From Adiantum capillus-veneris (taxonomy: Eukaryota; Streptophyta; Polypodiopsida; Polypodiales; Pteridaceae), in the NCBI GenBank assembly GCA_014529385.2, contig CM043958.1, forward strand, positions 140,968,234 to 141,032,233: 64,000 bases of DNA, given 5' to 3'. Numbering within the stretch: position 1 is the stretch's first letter; each line of letters begins with the position of its first letter. Positions 35,833-45,836 of this stretch are shown here, in pieces. A program made the position numbers and the translations under genes. A model generated the notes under the pieces. The model did no database searches. It worked only from the letters and a program-made list of their open reading frames with translations, and was not told where the DNA came from.

Positions 35833-36454
35833 TGTAACAAATTGCTGACGTGTCGACCTATTGAAGAACGTGTCGACCTACTGAAGAACGGAGTTACCGG
35901 CCGAGGGGCCTAAACCCTAAGAAGAACAAGTAACAAAAGAAGTGTCACAAAGTGTTGACGTGGTTGCCCGAGAGTAAAAACCCTAACCCTAAAACCTACA
36001 AACCCTAATTCTAGAAACCCTAAGAAGAACAAGTAACAGAAGAAGAAGTCCTACCAACTTATGGGGACCCCGTCCAATGGGGCCCCAAGTGACATGAAGG
36101 CATTAAAAATAAAGCAGAACACGCTCAAAAGACTTTGCACATCAAAATATGATGATGTGGCACTTGTACGGACGTTCCGGAATTCGCGGCGGATTTTTAG
36201 GGAAATCCCGAAATTTTAGAAAAGTGATTTTTTGGGGTGAGCTTTTCATATTTGATGCTTTTAGGCTTTGGGCCTTTAAATATCAGCCTTGGGGGCCCTT
36301 TCTGGTACTTTTTAGCGTGCAAATTGCAGAGCAGGTGCTCCCCGGCTGCTGTACTTTGCGAATCAGCAGTAATATAAAGAAATACCGAAGGGGGCGCCAA
36401 GGTTTGGGGCCAATACTCTTTGGGGTGGAATTCCGCCACTCCGTGTCGCGTGTC

Positions 36455-36498
<44 letters not shown>

Positions 36499-36575
36499 GT
36501 TCAGTTGTTATTGAAGTGCTAAAAGTCTGTTCAGTCTATCCTTTTCTATTGGCACGTGGTGCCCGTCTTCTGACA
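35833..36575 (+). repeat. 3' LTR of T2
   Basis: Starts TGTAACAAATTGCTGACGTG and ends CGTCTTCTGACA. An extra copy of about 22 bp (GAAGAACGTGTCGACCTA region, 35865-35890) is present and about 45 bp of the telo-box cluster is missing relative to the 5' LTR, leaving about four AAACCCTAA. A TATA-like AATATAAAGAAATACC is near 36370. The CT tract is expanded at 36457-36495. Confidence 0.8.
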
Positions 36576-37010
36576 GACACAGCCACATGGCAGCATGTAT
36601 AGAATTCCGCAATTTACGTTGCTGGTTGATGACGTGGCAGGCTGTACGGATTTCCTTTATTTTGTGCTGGTTGCTTTTGGAAGGCCAGATGCTTTGGAAC
36701 TTGAATGCTTTTCATGTAAACTGCTTTTAGAGGCCAAGGGCCTTTAAATATGACCCATGCCCTTTCACTATGGCAGTCTGCCCGCGGGATATGCAAAACA
36801 GAGCCATAGGAGTTGTACTCAGTTGAAGCAATATAAAGAATTACCAAAAGGGACGCCAATGTTTGGGGCCAGTGCTCTCTCAAGGCGGAACTTCGCCACT
36901 CCATGTCTCATGTGTCATGCACTCTCTATCTCTTTCTATTCAGTTGTTATTTGAAGTGCTTAAAGTTGTTCAGTCTGTTCTTTTTTGTTGGCACGTGGTG
37001 CCCGTCCGTG
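36576..37010 (+). mobile_element. Family T LTR, right part after T2
   Basis: Continues the host LTR broken at 34113. It reads GATGACGTGGCAGGCTGTACGG (36628), AGCAATATAAAGAATTACC (TATA region near 36830), GGGACGCCAATGTTTGGGGCC, and GGCACGTGGTGCCCGTCC near 36995. No PBS follows, so it is a solo or truncated LTR. Confidence 0.65.
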
Positions 37011-37486
37011 GGACATAGATAGCGCATGAGGCGAGCTTTGCTAGCACCAAGAGAGTTCGAGTTTGCCCCGTTGGATATGCACGCACTTAATGGCAAGACC
37101 TCTTGCAAACAGCGCCAATGGGGGCCAGCCTATTGGAGCGCAAGAGAGGAGTGAGCCTTGCGCATGACAAGAGTGAGCGGTGCGCAAGGTGGAGAGAGGA
37201 TTTGAAGCACTCCTGCTCTTGGGTGGCGAGAGGATGGCGGCCTAGCGATGGAGGGTTCAACCCAGGCTCTTGACAATCAAAAACGCCATGCATTAACTGA
37301 GGTTGTAGCCTTTAAGGTTCTCTCTTAGAAAATGTAATATGATATCATTGGCCTAGTAGTTTAAGACCCTACCCATAGTCCATTTTGGCACAAAGGAATC
37401 TCCAAGTTTGGCCAAGACCTAAGTGGAGAGATAACCAATCCAATAGATTTCAAAGCATGGTGGGGAACTCTTCTTTAAAAGTAGGC
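37011..37486. other. No gene recognised
   Basis: Unique-looking sequence between two family T pieces of opposite orientation. A minus frame at 37293-37087 has no recognisable motif. Confidence 0.3.
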
Positions 37487-37625
37487 CTCTCGGAAAGTTG
37501 CAAGTTGGTAAAGATTCTTGTGCCGCTTCTACTTTCTTCTGCTCTTCTTCTTAGGGTTTAGGCCCCTTGGTCGGGATCTGCAAATAGGCTCCGTTCTTCA
37601 ATGCTTGACACGTCAGCAGTTTGTG
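37487..37625 (-). mobile_element. Family T LTR 5' fragment, minus strand
   Basis: The minus strand starts TGTCACAAACTGCTGACGTG at 37625. It continues through the telo-box GGGCCTAAACCCTAAGAAG (37563-37545) to about 37487, where similarity ends. The TGTCACAA terminus is intact. Confidence 0.65.
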
Positions 37626-37779
37626 ACAATCTATGCTTATAGCTTTTTCATATCATAGATTAAGTTACAGAGACCTTTAAAAAGGTCAATATCTTATTCA
37701 ATAAAGAGTTTTAAACTCTTAAGATGAACTCTCAAGATGAACTCTCAAGGCAACAATGACCTCATCTAAAGACTTTGGA

Positions 37780-38520
37780 GCTCTAGCTATAAGATTCAAA
37801 GGCCATGGTTTTCATACATGGCAAACTCACATTAAATGAATGCTCATGAAGAAGGTGCTTTGGGCTATCACCAGTGGCAAGGAACGCAAACCACGAGATC
37901 CCATCATCCAACTGCTCTTAAATGATACGTATATCCATCATGTGGATGGATGTGAAACTACTAAGGAGACTTGGGATCAACTTGACACCTTGTTTGGTGC
38001 CTAAGCTAAGAGCTCTAAATTTGGGCTTCTTATCGAATTCTTCAAACTTGAAATGGGGCCTAAAATGTCATTGACTTCTCATCTCAATCATATGCAGAGT
38101 CTTATGGCTCAACTTGCAGGCATCTCTCTAAAGGTGGATGAGGATATAGCTTTTGTTGTCTTACTTAAGTCTCTTCCTTTGCTACGATCACATAGTTACA
38201 AGTTTAACCAACTTGCCTATCTCTAAATTGGTTGATGTACATGCATCTTTGCTGGAAGAAGGAAAGAAGATGGATGGAAAGTCAGAATTCAAAGATTCTA
38301 GTGTTCAAATGGAAGATAAAATGTTCTTCGGCAAGAACAACAAGCAGAAAGGCATGCCAATATGTGACTTTTATCGCAAGACAGGACGTACAAAAAGAGA
38401 TTGCTATGCTAAACAAAAAACAAAGAAGGCATATCTATCTGTGAAGATTGAAGAAGATGGGGAAGCTGCATGGCTTGGGCATGTGAAATTTCATGTAATC
38501 ATTTTGCATAAGGATTAGAC
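37780..38520 (+). pseudogene. Ty1/Copia gag pseudogene (UBN2-type)
   Basis: Reads GHGFHTWQTHIK near 37802, VLWAITSGKERKPRDP near 37853, TTKETWDQLDTLFGA near 37958 and FFKLEMGPKMSLTSHLNHMQSLMAQLAGI near 38038. This is the order of Copia gag. An in-frame stop follows HIK, another occurs near 38003, and a frameshift lies near 38165. The knuckle near 38360 reads ICDFYRKTGRTKRDC, where the second Cys is Tyr and the His is Arg. The sequence ends at 38679, where the Gypsy element inserted. Confidence 0.65.
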
Positions 38521-38674
38521 ACTGCCATGCTACTTTGCACGTGGTAAGACCTCCATAAATTCTTTGCATTTTACATTAGATTCCCTTGATGAGCAAGCTT
38601 TATGTACAATCCGTCTTTTAACCTCACACTGGAAATTTTTGTGTAGTCCATAGCCTCTGATCGGTGCACTTACA

Positions 38675-38679
38675 CAAAT
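38675..38679. repeat. Target-site duplication CAAAT, left
   Basis: CAAAT stands directly before the 5' LTR and again directly after the 3' LTR (47440-47444). A 5-bp TSD is the expected length for a Gypsy integrase. Confidence 0.92.
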
Positions 38680-40282
38680 TGTCATAAAATCTAATATCTA
38701 ACTAACCCAAATGATTTTCTCATATTAAATTGATCACTTAATGTGGGAGAATAAACGGGAACAAGTGTTAAGATATAGGTATGTGCTTTTAGATCTATCT
38801 CAACACGGGGCCAATGTAAAGGGGCCCAAAAGGGAGATGGTCTATCAAAGAGCAAGGCTAACCAATGGAGCATAAGACCTTAGGGTTAGCTTCATTGAAG
38901 ACCTCCAATAAATGTGTGTAAAAGTCCTTTTAACCTTAAGTAAGCTAGGGCTGAGCTTGAGGTGGGAACCCGGCCCAAGCTCGAGGTGCTTGTCCTGCTT
39001 GAGGTGCTTGTCATGCTTGAGGTGTTTTTCATGCTTGAGGTGCTTGACTGGCTCCATGCTTGAGGTGCTTGACTTGCTGCATGATTAAAGTACTTGAGGT
39101 GCCTTGAGAAGCTTGCCTGAGATGCTTGTGGGAACCCCCCCTAGTTCAAGTGCTTTGTCATGCTTGGTGAGTAAGGTGCTTGATCACCTAAAAGTCAAAA
39201 GCATTCCTACAAGAGGGGGGGCGAGCCCTTTTCCTAGGGCCTAGAGAGAGAACACCCACTCACACACACAAGGGAAGCCCATCTTGAAGAGGCAGCAAGG
39301 ACACATGTCAGGCCCCTACCCATGTTACCTTCATGTGTTGCTTGAAGCCTATTGGCTAGGCTTCAAAGGGGTCCAATGATAAATTACATGAATTATCTAA
39401 TTGTTTTAGCATTTATCAAGTCCTCTCTCTCAAAGGGGAAAGGGAGACACTTGTCCCAAGGCTACCCATGTTGCTTGTAATGGCTCCTGCTTGTGATTGG
39501 CTAGGCCTGGAGGGGTCCAATGAGCTTCAGGCATGAGCTACAAGGGGGGGTCGACCCAAGCAAGCTAGGGGGGTGCCTAGGGGGTACACTCACCCACACA
39601 CACTCACAAGCACTCTCATGGTGTGATATGCAAAGTGCAAGAGCTCCCTCTCCAAGCAAGTAGAGGTTGAGAGCCTACACCAACACTCTTGGCTATGGAG
39701 TGCAAATCCAACCAAGAGCCATGCTTCAATGCTTAGGCTTGCCATCTCCTTCTTCTTCATTACTATGCTATTATGTATGCTAGCAACAAGAGTATGATAA
39801 GTGAGGAACTAATTCTTTCTCCTACGAAATGTTTCTTCTTCCTCTTCCCTACCCTCATTCCCTGCTAGCTCTCTCCACCTTCGAAGGTGTTTGAGGTCTT
39901 GGGACTGAGGCTTGGGATAGTTAAAGCTTTCTTCAAGTTTATGTTATGTTTGTGGTGCATGAAGCCTTCCATCTTCATGGCATCACCTAGGTCACAAGGA
40001 ACACAAAGACTGTATTGTAACAAGTCTCTCTTTATGGGAGAAATCATAATACAAATGCCTATTGGAGGGGGGACCGGCTCCACATAAATCCGGTCCTCAA
40101 TTGTTGTCATGTTCTCTAAACTCTCTCTCTTGCAAAAGTATTGTCTATGCCAAGTTAACTAATTGCTATGATTATGTTGCTATCTTCAATTATGTCTACC
40201 CGCTATGCTCACAAAATCATTTCTTGAAAGTACTCTCATTAAATTCCGCTATTCTCAAATTGAATAGGCAAATTCCATTACA
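38680..40282 (+). repeat. 5' LTR of the Gypsy element
   Basis: 1603 bp, starting TGTCATAAAATC and ending TTCCATTACA. Between about 38955 and 39125 it has an irregular tandem of GCTTGAGGTGCTTG units. It is identical in length to the 3' LTR, and the sequence match looks complete. Confidence 0.95.
38955..39125 (+). repeat. Tandem GCTTGAGGTGCTTG array inside the Gypsy LTR
   Basis: About eight imperfect units of 14-22 nt, such as CATGCTTGAGGTGCTTGACTG. The same array is in the 3' LTR at about 46112-46282. LTR U3 regions often carry such enhancer-like repeats; that role here is inferred. Confidence 0.75.
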
Positions 40283-40283
40283 T

Positions 40284-40295
40284 TGGTATCAGAGC
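40284..40295 (+). promoter_or_regulatory. Primer-binding site (initiator tRNA-Met)
   Basis: TGGTATCAGAGC, one base after the 5' LTR end. It is complementary to the 3' end of plant initiator tRNA-Met, which primes minus-strand DNA synthesis. Confidence 0.93.
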
Positions 40296-40697
40296 ATTTG
40301 GTTTCTCTTTTCTTGCTTAAGAAGAGAGGTCCTTAAGTAGCCTATAAATGGTTGATGTTGTTAATTATAATAGAGTAAGTGGAACTGGGATCTAACACCG
40401 GTTTTGTTAAGCCCACTATGTGGGGGATGGTGCACACCTCGGGAGCTTTGGACTTAATAATGGAGTCTTTTTAGACTTGCCTACGGCTTTACCATTATTG
40501 AGCCATAAGAAGTCCGAAAGGAGCTAGCCCTTGGCAACTCTGCTATGTTAGACCTACTCCTCTACTCTCTATAATTAACCACTTTGAGCCGTGGGTGTAG
40601 ATACTTAAGAGCCGATTTTCAAAGGCTAAGAGGAGTGGCAACTAAGGTTTTGAATTGCCAAAGCATACACTAAGTACATACATAAAATTTTGTTAAC

Positions 40698-43600
40698 ATG
40701 GCTGACAATAATCAAGAGAGTAGAATGAACATTGATAGCTTTGATTTTGCACATGAAGGTGCTAATGATGATGCTCCCATGTTTGTGAATTATCTTGTGA
40801 CTAGGTTGCAACAAGCTATGGGCAACCCTACCTTGCAAGCCGAAGTTACTCAACAACTTCGTGCCCATGGAATTTCCCTTCCTCTCCAAGAGGAGAGAGA
40901 GCTTAGGAGGCCTCTTGAAGAGACCCCCAAAAGAAGACTCTCTCCCATTCGAGAGGAGGAATCCAAAGAGAAAGAAAGCAATGAAAGTCTAAGTTCTTCT
41001 GAAGATGTGGCTCCACGAAGAAGGCGGTCTAGACGATCGCCTACTCCTCCCAAGAGGAAAAGAGCAACCCATAGTCCTTCTCCTCATCACTCTCAAAGGC
41101 AAGAGAGGAAACAAAGGAAGAAAAGGGCTAGGAAGAGGTCACCCTCTTCTCCTTCTTCTTCACCTTCCTTCTCTTCCGATGAAAGTTATGGCTATTCTCC
41201 TAGAGAATACAAGAGGGGAGGGCATCGCAAATCATTTCCTGCATGGCGAAGGTCACAAAAGCTAAAGAAGTTCAAGGAGGGAGGAAAGAGTATCTCTTTT
41301 CTCACCTACGATGGCACCTTTGGTGCTACCGACAAAGTGTTGGCCTTCATCCAGCAATTTGATGCGGCCTTTGGGGACGAGGGCTTCACAGAGTCCTCCA
41401 AGCTACGCCATGTAGCTATGCACTTCCAAAAATCAGCTCGTCAATGGTGGGCTAGCCTTCGTGGCAATGGAGAAGCCCCAAAGACATGGAAAACTCTACG
41501 AGTTTCCATCATGAAGCAATTTCTTCCAAGCGATACTAAAGATAAAGTTCTTACCGAATGGCGCGGCTTGAAGCTCCTATCTCATGAGTCTATCAACAAG
41601 TATGTAGATAAGTTTTGGGATTTACATCTCAAAGCTACTGTCTTTCAAAAGATAGACTTTGCCGAGCAAAGACAACAATTCTGTGCGGGATTACCTGAAG
41701 AGATGGCCGAATATATCAACTCTCAACGGCCCGGTACTATTACCGAAGTAATCCACCACACCATGGTTGCTTCACGCATCAATTTCCATCAAGGGGCTAG
41801 ACGTAATGTCAAGACCATGGAAAACAAAGATAAAAATGATGCAAAGGGGAAATCCAATGCTCAAAATAATTCCCAAGGCACTTCCAACAACAACAACAAC
41901 AATCGGTCCAAGGAGAAGGGAGTTTACAAAGGTAAAAACAAACTCTCTCCTGAAGAGCTTGAAGCTTTTCGCAAGGACCATAAGTGTTTCAAGTGTGGGG
42001 AGCAAGGACATGGCTATCGTTCTTGCCCCAAGAAGAATACTCGCAATGAGACTCCTAGGGCTTCCACCATCGAAGCTCCAAAAGAGGATGCTCATTGCAA
42101 AGGATCATCACTCTCCTATGCTTGGGGAAAGGTAAGAGAGCATGATGCCTTCATCTTGTTTGACCCTGGCTCTACTCTCAACTTCATATCAATAGAGTTG
42201 GCCACCAAGTTGGGCATTCAAGCTTTTGAGATGGGAGATATAGTAACAGCTGATGCAGCTTTCAAGGGACAACAAGCCTCCGTTACTCCCTTGATTGGGA
42301 AGTTGAGGCTTCATGTCCAAAGCTATGTCGACAAAGAAGACTTCTTCATCTCTCCCCTCCAACATCAGGATGTTATCCTAGGGGCACCATGGTTTGATCG
42401 CATGGCTGCCAACATGAAGTTCCCTGAAAGGAGAATTTACTTCACCTACAGGGGAAAGAACATGTATATAGATGCTAGTGAGCGTGGTCGCACTATTCCA
42501 CTTGTAAATCCTCTTTCTTTTGATAAATCAATGAAGAGCTCAGTTTCTGCGTACATGATTTATGTCAAAGAGTCTCTAAAAGCTAATAATGTTTCATCAA
42601 ATGAAAATGATAGGAATCAAGAAGAGTTAGACTTGTCTACTTTTCTAAAAGGATTCCAAGATGTGTTCATCGATGATATCCCTATGGACCTACCTCCAAA
42701 ACGAGGGGATGATGACCATCGTATTGAGCTCCTTCCAGGAAGCTCACCGCCTAACAAACCTCCTTATCGAGTCTCACAAGCTCAACAAGAGGAGATCATG
42801 AGGCAAGTACAAGAGCTGGTAGACAAAGGGATGGTGAGGCCTAGTTCCTCTCCCTTTTGTTCTCCAGTCCTTTTAGTGCAAAAGAAAGATGGTACATACC
42901 GTATGTGTGTGGACTATCGAGCACTAAACCATATCACTATCAAAAACAGATTTCCCGTACCTCGGGTAGAAGATCTGCTTGATAAGCTACAAGGCTCTAC
43001 CTACTTCAGTAGGATTGACCTTAAGAGTGGCTATCATCAAATAAGGATAGTGGATGAGGATATCTTAAAGACCGCGTTTCGCACAACATTTGGTCTTTAT
43101 GAATATCTAGTCATGCCTTTTGGCTTGACTAATACACCAGCTACGTTCAATCGTTTGATGGAGAAAATTTTTAGACCATATCGAAAATTCACTGGAGTGT
43201 TCTTCGATGATATCATCATCTACTCTAAGTCTTTGGAGGAACATAAGCAACATCTCCAAGTGATTTTTCAAGCCTTGAGGGAGAACAAACTTTTTCTCAA
43301 CCAAAAGAAAAGTGAATTCTTCCTTCAAGAGATTCAATATCTAGGCCATATTATCTCTCACGATGGTATTCGTATGGATCCATCAAAGTTAGAGGTAATA
43401 AAATCATGGCCTAACCCAAGGAATCTACATGAGCTAAGAAGCTTTATTGGTATGTGTGCATACTATAGACGCTTCATAGCAAAATTCTCTCAAGTAGCAG
43501 GACCACTACACGACTTAACCAAGAAGAACGTTAAGTTTGTATGGACTGCTAAGGAGCAAAATGCTTTTGAAAAACTCAAAGAGAAGCTTACTTCCCAACC

Positions 43601-45479
43601 AGTCCTCGTGCTTCCGGATCTCTCAAAGCCATTTGAGGTCCAATGTGATGCTTGTGGTGATTGCCTTGGAGCAGTTTTGCTTCAAGAAGGGCATGCCATA
43701 GCATATGGGAGCCGAAGGCTCAATGGTGATGAACGAGTCTTGGGCATTTATGAGAAAGAGCTTTTAGCTGTTCTACATGCCCTAGACACATGGAAGCACT
43801 ACCTATTGGGGACTCCATTTATCCTACGAACCGACCACCAAAGTCTCAAGTATTTCATGACGCAAACCAAGCTTTCCGACAAACAAATGAGGTGGGCAAA
43901 TTTTCTTTCGCAATTTAATTTCCATATTGCTCACATAGCTGGTAAGCACAATCAAGTTGCCGATGCACTTTCACGACGACCAAAAGTTAATGCGGTGTCT
44001 ATAGCTACTCACAATGATCTATCCTCTATGATAGATGAGTATGCTACTGACCCTGACTTTAGAGACATAATGTCAGCCCTTGCTTTGGGGAAGAAAGAGG
44101 AACCATTCACCTTGCAGGATGGTTATCTTCTCCATGGCAATAGGCTATGTGTTACCCATTCCCTTCGTGAGAAGGTTATGTATGAATCCCATGCTCCTCC
44201 ATATGCAGGGCATAGAGGTATTCAACCTACTCTCCGAGGAGTAGAGACGTATTTCTATTGGCCTACCATAAAAGTGGACATACAAGAGTATGTTTCAAAA
44301 TGTGTAGTATGCCAAAAGACCAAGTATGATAGAGGGAAGCAACCTGGATTACTCCAGCCATTGCCTATTCCAAATTCACCATGGGAGAGTATATCCATGG
44401 ATTTCATCTTTGGATTACCCAAGTCTATCCATGGGAATACAGGAATATGGACAATAGTCGACAGGTTTAGCAAGCAAGCACATTTTATTCCTGTCAAAAA
44501 GACTATTAAGGCACATCAAATGGCAACTCTCTTCATATCTCAGATTTTCAAACACCATGGATTACCCACATCCATCGTGTCAGATAGAGATCCTAGAATG
44601 ACCAGTAATTTTTGGAAAGGTCTCTTTGAAAATCTAGGAACAAGATTGAATTTCTCTTCGGCCTATCACCCACAAACGGATGGCCAAAGTGAGATAGCCA
44701 ATCTTACGATACTCGATCTACTCAAGACTTATGTTACCGAAGTAGATCAACGCTCACAATGGGAAAAGTATTTACCGCTAGTAGAGTATGCCTACAATAA
44801 TACTGTACATACTTCTACGGGCAAAGCACCTTTCGAGATCATAGAAGGAAGACCTAAAAGTCCCTTGCTACTGAAAGTACATGGGAAGATCTTCGCCGCT
44901 GATGAGTATAGCCGTGACCTACAAGAATCTTTTCAAAAGATTAGGGAGGCTATAGCCATCTCTCAACAAAGGCAAAAAGCTGCTGCTGATAAGCAGAGAA
45001 GAGCCTTAATGTTCAAAGAAAATGATTGGGTCTTACTCAAGTTTCCTAAGGCTCGATTAAGGCAAACGACGGGCAAAAATCCTACGGGCCATCAAAAGTA
45101 TTATGCTAAACTAGCAAAAAGATACTATGGTCCTTTCCAAATCTTGAAGCCTATCAATGAGACGGCTTATCAACTCAAGTTGCCCAACCATTGGCTTATA
45201 CACAATGCCTTTCATGTAAGCTTACTTAAGCCCTACAAAGGAGAGCCACCAATTGAACCAATTATTGAAGACCCTCCCGAAGTTGAAGACCAAGAAGAGG
45301 TGCTACAACCCGAAGCTATCCTTCGGCATGAAGACAAGGTACTACGACATGGTAAGATTATCCGACGGTATCTTATTAAGTTCAAAAATTATCCTTTTGA
45401 AGATGCTAAATGGATGCAAGGAGTACAACTTAAGGATAGTATGAACCTTGTCAATGCTTACAATGCTACATTAGAGTAA
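40698..45479 (+). CDS. Gypsy gag-pol polyprotein (gag, protease, RT, RNase H, integrase, chromodomain)
   Basis: One 1593-residue frame with no frameshift between gag and pol. Residues about 100-175 are Arg/Ser-rich. The gag core is about 205-358 (IQQFDAAFGDEGF, QWWASL). A CCHC knuckle lies at 430-443 (CFKCGEQGHGYRSC). The retropepsin-like DPGS starts at Asp489, a variant of D-S/T-G. RT spans about 730-910 (FRTTFGLYEYLVMPFGL) with the catalytic FFDD at 835-838. RNase H has Asp984, Glu1021 and Asp1046. The integrase zinc region is His1165, His1172, Cys1202 and Cys1205. The integrase triad is Asp1235, Asp1296 and Glu1332, with exactly 35 residues between the last two. A chromodomain-like end (about 1525-1580, YLIKFKNYPFEDAKW) marks a chromovirus. 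The ATG at 40698 lies 415 nt after the LTR. All key residues are present, so the product is likely active. Confidence 0.95.
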   Translation: MADNNQESRMNIDSFDFAHEGANDDAPMFVNYLVTRLQQAMGNPTLQAEVTQQLRAHGISLPLQEERELRRPLEETPKRRLSPIREEESKEKESNESLSSSEDVAPRRRRSRRSPTPPKRKRATHSPSPHHSQRQERKQRKKRARKRSPSSPSSSPSFSSDESYGYSPREYKRGGHRKSFPAWRRSQKLKKFKEGGKSISFLTYDGTFGATDKVLAFIQQFDAAFGDEGFTESSKLRHVAMHFQKSARQWWASLRGNGEAPKTWKTLRVSIMKQFLPSDTKDKVLTEWRGLKLLSHESINKYVDKFWDLHLKATVFQKIDFAEQRQQFCAGLPEEMAEYINSQRPGTITEVIHHTMVASRINFHQGARRNVKTMENKDKNDAKGKSNAQNNSQGTSNNNNNNRSKEKGVYKGKNKLSPEELEAFRKDHKCFKCGEQGHGYRSCPKKNTRNETPRASTIEAPKEDAHCKGSSLSYAWGKVREHDAFILFDPGSTLNFISIELATKLGIQAFEMGDIVTADAAFKGQQASVTPLIGKLRLHVQSYVDKEDFFISPLQHQDVILGAPWFDRMAANMKFPERRIYFTYRGKNMYIDASERGRTIPLVNPLSFDKSMKSSVSAYMIYVKESLKANNVSSNENDRNQEELDLSTFLKGFQDVFIDDIPMDLPPKRGDDDHRIELLPGSSPPNKPPYRVSQAQQEEIMRQVQELVDKGMVRPSSSPFCSPVLLVQKKDGTYRMCVDYRALNHITIKNRFPVPRVEDLLDKLQGSTYFSRIDLKSGYHQIRIVDEDILKTAFRTTFGLYEYLVMPFGLTNTPATFNRLMEKIFRPYRKFTGVFFDDIIIYSKSLEEHKQHLQVIFQALRENKLFLNQKKSEFFLQEIQYLGHIISHDGIRMDPSKLEVIKSWPNPRNLHELRSFIGMCAYYRRFIAKFSQVAGPLHDLTKKNVKFVWTAKEQNAFEKLKEKLTSQPVLVLPDLSKPFEVQCDACGDCLGAVLLQEGHAIAYGSRRLNGDERVLGIYEKELLAVLHALDTWKHYLLGTPFILRTDHQSLKYFMTQTKLSDKQMRWANFLSQFNFHIAHIAGKHNQVADALSRRPKVNAVSIATHNDLSSMIDEYATDPDFRDIMSALALGKKEEPFTLQDGYLLHGNRLCVTHSLREKVMYESHAPPYAGHRGIQPTLRGVETYFYWPTIKVDIQEYVSKCVVCQKTKYDRGKQPGLLQPLPIPNSPWESISMDFIFGLPKSIHGNTGIWTIVDRFSKQAHFIPVKKTIKAHQMATLFISQIFKHHGLPTSIVSDRDPRMTSNFWKGLFENLGTRLNFSSAYHPQTDGQSEIANLTILDLLKTYVTEVDQRSQWEKYLPLVEYAYNNTVHTSTGKAPFEIIEGRPKSPLLLKVHGKIFAADEYSRDLQESFQKIREAIAISQQRQKAAADKQRRALMFKENDWVLLKFPKARLRQTTGKNPTGHQKYYAKLAKRYYGPFQILKPINETAYQLKLPNHWLIHNAFHVSLLKPYKGEPPIEPIIEDPPEVEDQEEVLQPEAILRHEDKVLRHGKIIRRYLIKFKNYPFEDAKWMQGVQLKDSMNLVNAYNATLE

Positions 45480-45836
45480 GCAAATGTACAAATTTCTTTT
45501 AAATAACTCATGTTTTTGTCTTATATGATTAGTCCTCTTTTTAATTGTGCACAAATTTAACTAGTATGCATGCTTAGAATCATGTTTGTGATGACGACGT
45601 CTCTCAAACACCAAGTAGAATTTGTCACTCTACTTTGGGAGAATGAAATGGACTAAAGAGCAGACATGCTTGCGGCAGCTATGTCTCCCAAGCACCAAAT
45701 GGATTAGTCATCCATCTTGGAAAGATGTCGTAGGGTAAAAAGGGATCCTTTACCCGCTAAGTACGATTGACCAATGACTAAGACTTTATCTCTTCTACCT
45801 CATAGTCGAGGACGACTATGATTTCAAGAGAGGTAA
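45480..45836 (+). promoter_or_regulatory. Gypsy 3' untranslated region with polypurine tract
   Basis: Non-coding spacer between the gag-pol stop and the 3' LTR. The last bases, TTCAAGAGAGGTAA before TGTCATAA, form the purine-rich primer site for plus-strand synthesis; the run is interrupted by one T near its end. Confidence 0.7.

Larger units (their letters stand above)
34114..36575 (+). mobile_element. LTR retrotransposon T2, short non-coding, with GACAC TSD
   Basis: The 5' LTR is 34114-34866, the PBS 34868-34879 (TGGTATCATAGC, one mismatch), the internal region about 966 bp, the polypurine tract AAGAAGGGGAGA 35821-35832, and the 3' LTR 35833-36575. The 5-bp direct repeat GACAC lies on both sides (34109-34113 and 36576-36580). 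The internal region has no coding capacity. It shares blocks with T1 (CCTGGATGGTTAGGCGGGAGGAG near 35210; T1 near 20997). It is a non-autonomous element of 2.46 kb. The LTRs differ by a small duplication and a deletion. Confidence 0.88.

Noticed and set aside
38691-40340. Repeated small frames in both Gypsy LTRs as genes
   Set aside because: They are identical because the LTRs are identical. They overlap on both strands and show no domain.
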